Source of the DNA: Trametopsis cervina
Taxonomy: Eukaryota; Basidiomycota; Agaricomycetes; Polyporales; Irpicaceae
NCBI GenBank assembly: GCA_022385755.1
Contig: MU278356.1
Coordinates: 62,001 to 126,000 of the forward strand
Reading direction: 5' to 3'
DNA: 64,000 nt
Below the pieces are notes generated by a model. It worked only from the letters and a program-made list of their open reading frames with translations. It was not told where the DNA came from and did no database searches. Shown in pieces: positions 58,062-64,000 of this stretch. A program made the translations under genes and the position numbers. Numbering within the stretch: the stretch's first letter is position 1; each line of letters opens with the position of its first letter.

Positions 58062-61000
58062 CTCTTGCTGCCGCCAGATGTGATAGCAAACTACGTACGT
58101 CCATGGCAGAGGGGGTCGTAAGGTCGTAAAAAGAAGAGGAGGAGGAGAAGCAGGCCTTTTGAAGTTGAGCGCTTGCAAAAATTTGGACTGGAGGAGATCA
58201 ATTTAAATTGATGGCGGTCTTTGCCGTCGCGTTCGTGTGGCTGGAACGCGTGAGCTTGGCAATAAATAGCTGCTGCACCCACCACCTCACTTCTTGTATA
58301 TCTTGAGGTTAGGTAGGGTAGGTTTCACCCTGGTAATGCTACGTGGCATTCGTGGTTGACTAGCATTATCCAAGAAAAAAGGTATGTCTCCAGTTCACCG
58401 CTCAGGGCGTTATGCCTACCACTTCGTTGTTGTTTTCACCGGTCGTTGTAACATTCACCTGGCTGTTCTGGCCCCCAAAATAAAATACTGTCGTTGTGTT
58501 TGTTTGGCATGAACACTACGAGCCGGTAAAGGCCTTTTAACCCGGCAGTCGGTTTCCACTCTTCAGCGGCCACAGTAGGTGTTGCATCGTGTTCCACCAG
58601 TAACATCCCTACATATCTAATAAGCACGACAACACCATTTATCCCTGAGAGCGTCCGTATCACTATGGCTTCAATCTTTCTCAGTAGCTCTCCTGTCGTT
58701 TGTCCTTATCATGGTTTGTATGTGGTTTCCACACATTTTCCTTGAAAAGCCGGTAATCACGTGTGCAAGCCTGGTCAAGAAATCGAACGTTGTAGTGAAG
58801 CAACATTACTCTTGTAACATGACAGTGCAACGTTGTGACCCTTACACAGTTAACATATTCTATTTTCCATGTAACTGTAACGCGGGGCCGTTCTGGTAAC
58901 CCTGGGTGGTCAAGAACCTGCTGTGCATTCCTACCGCACGGCGAGCGACTTCCATGGAGTGCGAGACTGACACATACATCTAGGCCTTGCCTATCTGGTA
59001 TACGCGTTGTAATACGAGCTCGATGTTCTGCGTGAGATACCCAGAGGTCAGGTTTTCAGCACAAAGCGAAGACCTCCTCCGTAATAGCAGTTCCGTTGCG
59101 CAACCTATGTTCGCGAGTCGACTTCAGCCGGTCTCCTGATCTCGTAAGTTCACTTTTATGGGAAGATTCGTACTATATATAGCAGAAGAATATGTTTTAG
59201 CCCGAGAGACGCAGGTCCAGTCAAACCTCGCAGGTGGAGAGCAGCATTCCGAGCAAGTCGGTAGGTCACGAAATCAGATGCTATTGCGAGCTAGACTGTA
59301 GAAATTCTAAACGCCACATGGTAGGAGAAGCGATCTCCAAATACCTGCCACAGTATTATAAGGTCGATAAATATTGACTGATTAAATGTTGCTCGCATCG
59401 CTAGTACCACCGTAACCTCTGGGGATGATTCGCCACTCTCGAGACCCTCAGCGAATGAATAAGGTCGCATTGGGCGCAAGGTGCCTCGCGACCGTACGTA
59501 TGATCACCATGGCTGGCGTACACGTCTTTCGCTCCGCCAGCCACCGTACTTTCTTACCTTCCGCTTCTGTCCTCATCCTTGATCTAGATACACGCCGTGG
59601 TACGAGCGCTACGACGATCGCGTCTTGATGGATTACAGATCAACGCGCCCGCCGGCGTATGCCCACAGCCGAGGCGCCAGTGCGCCACCGAGGGGTCGGT
59701 TTCCCTCGTTTAGACCCACGAGGACCCCAGGCACTAGAATCGGCGGGAAACAGGTGGACGGCGGCCCGAATCCCGCTTCCGCTTCCCCTCTTCCCCATCG
59801 GAAGCGGCACAGCGCGGTGGATCAGAAACGAGCGGCAGCACAACAACAGCCGACGTATTGTTGAGCACAGCATGGGCGGTGGCGAGCAGAGGGGGAAAGC
59901 ATGATAGACAGAGGGTAGCGAGTTCACTAGCGGCCGTCCGCCTCATCGCGGCTAGCAGGCCAACGTGCGCCACTACGCCGTCCTCGAGGCCTAAAGTTCA
60001 GGATGTGTCACCCTTCTGCGGTCGCTGGTCAGTCGGACAGGAGTGTTCGTTCGTATCATGAGAACAGTTGCGCGCCTGCGCCCGCAGCTGCCATGAGGAA
60101 ACTGGCAGAGCCTCCGCCTGCGACTGTATGGGATTGGACAAGTTCGCGTGAGAGTTGGAGAACATGCGTAGATGGTGATGAAGGCGATGATTGGGGCCGA
60201 GAACTATGGCACCCTCGGTCGCGAGTCGGCCTGGTGGGCGTATCCTCCTGCGGCGCGACGACTCCGTGCGCCAGTGACGGATTAAGAGCATCCGGAGACC
60301 GGACGAGGGTGCCGCACCGCAGGAGAACTTTGTCTTTGGGCTGCGATTGGCTGTCTATCAGTAATGGTGACAAACACGTCGTCTTCAGAGTGAGCTACGT
60401 ATGGCGTGAGTGTAATTCTTAGAGCTCACGTACTTAATCTTGCAGATATAGACTGAGTAGACCAGCCGTTCCTTGCTGCGTCGTTCCTGTCTCGATTCGC
60501 GCACGTAGTTCGATAGGAGTTTACTGTATGTGTATCTTGTTCGCGGAATCTCATTCTATAAGCCCGGAATGATGAGCTATAATCAGACGAAGGATTGGTA
60601 TGATGCGATGCCTTGAAGTCTTATTAGCGAGCATGTCATGAAACCTGGGACTTTCTTGGGCAGACGGAAGCACGCAGGATACTGAGGTGAGAAGAGCGGA
60701 TGGCTATCCGGAACTTCAGTCCTGTGCGATCTGCCGCAACCTTGTGAAAGATGTGGTGCTTGAGTGAACATGCTTTGTGATAGAAAAGTGTAGGGGCTAG
60801 AACTTGTGGTGCTCACCCACGCTTCGTTCGTATATTCGGTAACTTTTCTGCTTACGGTCGAACCAGGTTCTGCCGTCGCGCGAGCAGCCTGAGTAGACGT
60901 GAACAGGCACTGAGAAGGACGTCATTAGAATCGCAACGTCTTCGGCTCACCTGTTCGAAAGTGAGGTCCAGTAATAACAAGAAATGAATAAACGCGTACA

Positions 61001-62131
61001 AGCTACGCAACTGCAGCGTCATTGTGTTACGTTCCGGTGGTGGAAAGAAGGTTTGCCGTTGAAATGATCACACAGCTGTATGTTCATACTTTGAAAGCGC
61101 GTAGAAAGCTAGTGATGCGGTTTCTGACTTATCAACGAAAGGCTGTCGACTGAGTACATGGCCACATCGGCTGGAAGCAAGTTCATAGGGCTGTGTGTCC
61201 GACATCCATTTCAAGGCTCTGCACCGTAACGGGAATTCCTGGACTTGCACAGACACACCATGGCGGTAGCACTGTGGCAAGATGATGGGAATCTTGACAG
61301 CCAGAGACGTCAACATCATACCGCAATAAGATGGAGATGAGAACACGAACCCGCTGGCGTTCGAGCGTGTGAGTCGAAGAGCGGCCGTACGCCTCAAGGG
61401 TTTCGCTCCGGGCGCGTTCTTGCCTTGAGGCTACAGGGCTGCAGCGCTGCGCTGTGCACCCCGCGCCTTGCGAGGCCTCGATGGCGACGTTGGACAGGAA
61501 GCCTGTCCAGGTGTCAGCAAGCGTTTTAGTGTCCGTGACCTATCTGCGGCGGAGAACCTTGAGCGGATTGACGCGTACTGCCTCGGGTATGAAAACAAAG
61601 GGCTCGCTCCAGAAAGACAGCGGCTAGGTCAATCCGGGAGGGAAGTCCTGCACGGCGAGCACGAGCGTGGCTTTCATTTGGAGAGATGCCCGAAGGGAGC
61701 CGTGAACGCGTGTATCAGACGACGGTGGTGGAATTCTACGGCTTGTCAATGTTCGGAGAATCGGCGCTCTTGCAGCGCTATCGGTCGGACGTCGCGCGGG
61801 CCCAGAAACCATGGCGGCGCGGCTGGGAAGTGCTCAGAGCACTCGTTCTCATCGTCGTCGTCGAAACCGAAGACGACGAAACCGCTCGAGACCGTCGGGG
61901 GCGGTGTCCGAGGTCGCGCTCGGGATGTCAGGGACGAGCGCGGGCGGGGAGGGGCCGCATGATCGCGTGCCTGCGCCGTGTGGGAAAATGTCGTAGAGTG
62001 TCAGAGGGGTTAGCGCCTAGGGAGCGGGCGGTTCTGGGGTCACAGGCGGAAATCTGTGATGGATTGCCTATTACGGGAATAGGTAGGTTGGTGGAAGAAG
62101 TCGCTCGCCCGCATATCAGGTCCCCTTCAAA
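58062..62131. other. 4-kb stretch without a supported gene
   Basis: No frame over this interval shows a known domain. The longer plus-strand frames at 61468-61962 and 61686-62198 overlap in different phases and have Arg/Gly-rich, shadow-like composition. Minus-strand frames at 58436-58663 and 61068-61397 are short and unlike anything I know. Part of it serves as the KAP123 promoter, and the last few hundred bases as promoter and leader of the zinc-finger gene at 62272. A non-coding RNA or a fast-evolving small gene is possible but not visible. Confidence 0.35.
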
Positions 62132-62266
62132 ATGCCCGCCCCCTTCCCCGCCGCCCCTTCCTCTCCCGCCGCCATCCCCTACCGCCATCCTCCCATAACC
62201 CGCGTCGTCGAGGACGGCGTGCACGACCTTCACGACGCTACCAACGCCTCATACCACCACACATAA
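62132..62266 (+). promoter_or_regulatory. 44-codon upstream ORF of the zinc-finger gene
   Basis: A complete ATG-to-TAA frame (MPAPFPAAPSS...NASYHHT) ends 5 nt before the main ATG 62272 and is in a different phase. If both are in the same transcript, ribosomes would terminate right beside the main start, so translation of the main ORF would need leaky scanning or reinitiation. The peptide is Pro/Ala-rich. A spliced alternative start cannot be excluded. Confidence 0.5.
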
Positions 62267-62271
62267 CCAGC

Positions 62272-64000
62272 ATGTCGGTCTCGCCCCAGCCCCATGCACA
62301 ACACCCCCCTCCGTCAAGATCTCCTCCGGACCTGTCGATCAACAACGCGAGCGTGCCGTCCTTGAGCCATGCTACCAACACCAACCCCGACTCTCCCGCG
62401 CAGCTGGCCTCCCTTCTCAGTGACGCTCTGCATCAGGTCGACACCCTCAAGCGCGAACTCAACACACAAACACGGAGAGCAGATGCCCTGGAACGTATCG
62501 TTAACAGCTACAGCAAGGTCTCGGCAGCACCGGGCTCCCCCAACCCCGATAATCCGGTCGTTGCCTCTGCAGGATCGGGCCAGTTCGATGAAGCAGCCGC
62601 CAGACATCTGATCCTCGAGTACGAGGCTCGCGTAGACCGCGCGGAGTTGGATCGTAGTGACCTTGAAGCCCGCATCCAACGGATACAAGCGCAATGGGCC
62701 GAAGATGAACGCATTCTGTTCGATGCAGAGTCCAAAATCACCGAAGTACGAACCGCATTCAGCCAAATTATTGCCCATCGAGGTGGTCACCTCGTTGTGA
62801 TCAACGGGGGAGGGCCCCATGCCACCACACAGCTGGCGAATCTACGCGCCACAGAGAGCGGTCGCTCTTCACGACACAGCCTTGCTGTACGCACCACCGG
62901 TACGTCGTCGCGTCCTGTTCTACCTTCGTCAACGCAGCCGGCTATATCGCTTTCCCAAGGTTCCCGTGTTCGCCCTCGTGCGGGGAGTATGGACGGCTCC
63001 TATGGCGGTTTAACTGGCCCTGGAGGTCCCCCTCCTGCCAAGCGAGCCCGCAATGACCGTCATACTGAGAGGGATCTGCAAGTCCCACAGGGCCGGAACG
63101 CGAGTCAATCGGTGAGTACCGTATTTCAGATCACCAGTAGATATGCCCCCTCAGTCCAACTCTCGCAGCCTGGAAGCTCTCCACGTCTTGCATATCCTCA
63201 GAATGGTCAGGCAGATGGCTCTCCTCTCAATGGAGCCGCTCTTCCCTACCCTCAGCATCCTAGTCATCGGTCCCGTGCTCCTGGTGAGCGAGAGGATGGT
63301 GTACAGATCCGATATACAGATGCCACAGGTCAGATCTCGCATCGTGCTCATCGAGGACGCCATGAACATCGCACCGGGTCTCGTTCGAGGTCCCGGTCCC
63401 GTAGCAGGGCGAGCTCAGCAAGCCTTGACGAGATGCTCCTCGAGGCAACCACTGGTGACGATGGCAATCCTATTGCGCAGCAACAACGTTTAGCGGCCCA
63501 AGGTTCGCAGCACCTACTCCCTCACGCCCATGCCTCCCGCGGCCGTCATCGCTCTCCGTCGAACGAAGAGTATCTTATCGCACAGAACCACTCTCGCTCT
63601 CGTGGTCCGTCATGCATACTGTGTTTACTCGGTCTACTTGACGAATTCTTTGCCTTCTAGTTCCCCAAGGTCCTGGTGTACCGGGTAATCTCCCAGGCAA
63701 TCAAGTCCAGACCTATCAGACTCACATTTTCGCCCCACCAGTTACCGGTGCACCCGTCAAGAAAGGTATGTGTAATACGAGATCGTTCTATCGTGGCTGT
63801 ATCTGAGATCGCATAGCCCCGACAGCTGGAACTATTACCGGTGTGTCGTCAATTGGTCAAGGCGGCTATCCGCCTACGAACGCCCAAGGTCAGCGTATCT
63901 GCCGCCAATGTGGCCTTCCTGGCAGATACAAGGAAGGCAAATGTGTCGAGAAGTGGGGCCCAGGGCCCGAGGGACCCGGAACAGTCTGCGACAGGTAAAT
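62272..64000 (+). CDS. GATA-like zinc-finger protein with coiled coil, truncated at the right edge
   Basis: ATG 62272 starts a 444-codon exon ending at 63604. An intron 63605-63660 joins RSRG to VPQGPGVPGNLPG, and a second intron (about 63765-63818) joins PVKK to APTAGTITG. Residues about 45-75 and 110-165 form coiled coil (LLSDALHQVDTLKRELNTQ, HLILEYEARVDRAELDRSDLEARIQRIQ). An Arg/Ser run (SRSRSRSRSRAS) follows. Near the edge comes CRQCGLPGRYKEGKCVEKWG...TVCDR, four Cys in the C-x2-C...C-x2-C order of a GATA-type finger but with a diverged loop. The exon ends at a donor (GTAAAT, 63995), and the rest of the finger lies outside the window. A nuclear DNA- or RNA-binding role is inferred. A 57-nt in-frame intron may lie at 63112-63168. 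Confidence 0.75.

Noticed and set aside
61468..62198. Two overlapping plus-strand frames of 164 and 170 codons
   Set aside because: They share sequence in different phases, and their Arg/Gly-rich composition looks like chance open reading in GC-rich leader DNA.

Overview
The window looks like nuclear DNA of a filamentous basidiomycete, most likely an Agaricomycete. The protein-coding genes are packed on both strands. Most are interrupted by many small (about 45-70 nt) GT-AG introns. The gene content is typical of that group: F-box/LRR-like and BTB proteins, a CON-6 conidiation-type protein, a GH16 Crh-like wall enzyme, a fused CYP505 cytochrome P450, Ser/Pro-rich disordered proteins and a CBM19-like secreted protein. 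I see no bacterial operon, CRISPR array, phage, recognisable transposase or rRNA/tRNA gene. All splice sites given here were read by eye from frame, GT/AG signals and family conservation.

Layout. 0.6-3.6 kb holds a 1005-aa disordered protein. 4.1-10.1 kb is a dense block: an RQT4/TRIP4-type C2HC5 zinc-finger protein (-), a GH16 Crh-like enzyme (-), then mitochondrial ribosomal protein uL23m (-) sharing a short divergent promoter with a DCR2-type phosphatase (+). 10.6-12.4 kb holds an unrecognised multi-exon membrane protein (-). 12.8-18.3 kb holds BUD6/AIP3 (+) and a coiled-coil protein (+), which converges on the CYP505 P450-reductase fusion (18.6-22.9 kb, -). 23.9-32.1 kb holds an LRR protein (+), a BTB protein (-), a conserved-looking Lys/Pro-rich protein (-) and an F-box/LRR-like protein (-). 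33.3-33.7 kb is con-6. 36.5-43.7 kb holds a CBM19-like secreted protein (+), the mitochondrial phosphate carrier (+), an F-box protein (+) and a Gly/Asn/Ser-rich secreted protein (-). 46.6-47.8 kb is an acidic Ser-rich protein (-), 52.3-52.8 kb is dynein light chain LC8 (-), 54.0-58.1 kb is importin-beta KAP123 (-), and at 62.3 kb a zinc-finger protein begins (+) that runs off the right edge.

The genes do not form one pathway. Most are housekeeping genes (translation quality control, mitochondrial translation, phosphate import into mitochondria, nuclear import, dynein, polarity) interleaved with lineage-restricted genes for the cell wall, secretion and lipid oxidation. Several long gene-poor stretches (about 33.7-36.5, 43.7-46.6, 47.8-52.3 and 58.1-62.1 kb) interrupt them. 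Two of these, together with 42.3-42.7 kb, carry diverged direct repeats that match no element I recognise. The most checkable unusual observations are a probable GC-AG intron (28234-28292), a stop-free 57-nt in-frame intron candidate (63112-63168), a 44-codon upstream ORF ending 5 nt before the main start at 62272, and the nested repeats at 45.6-46.6 kb. I found no convincing new multi-gene system.
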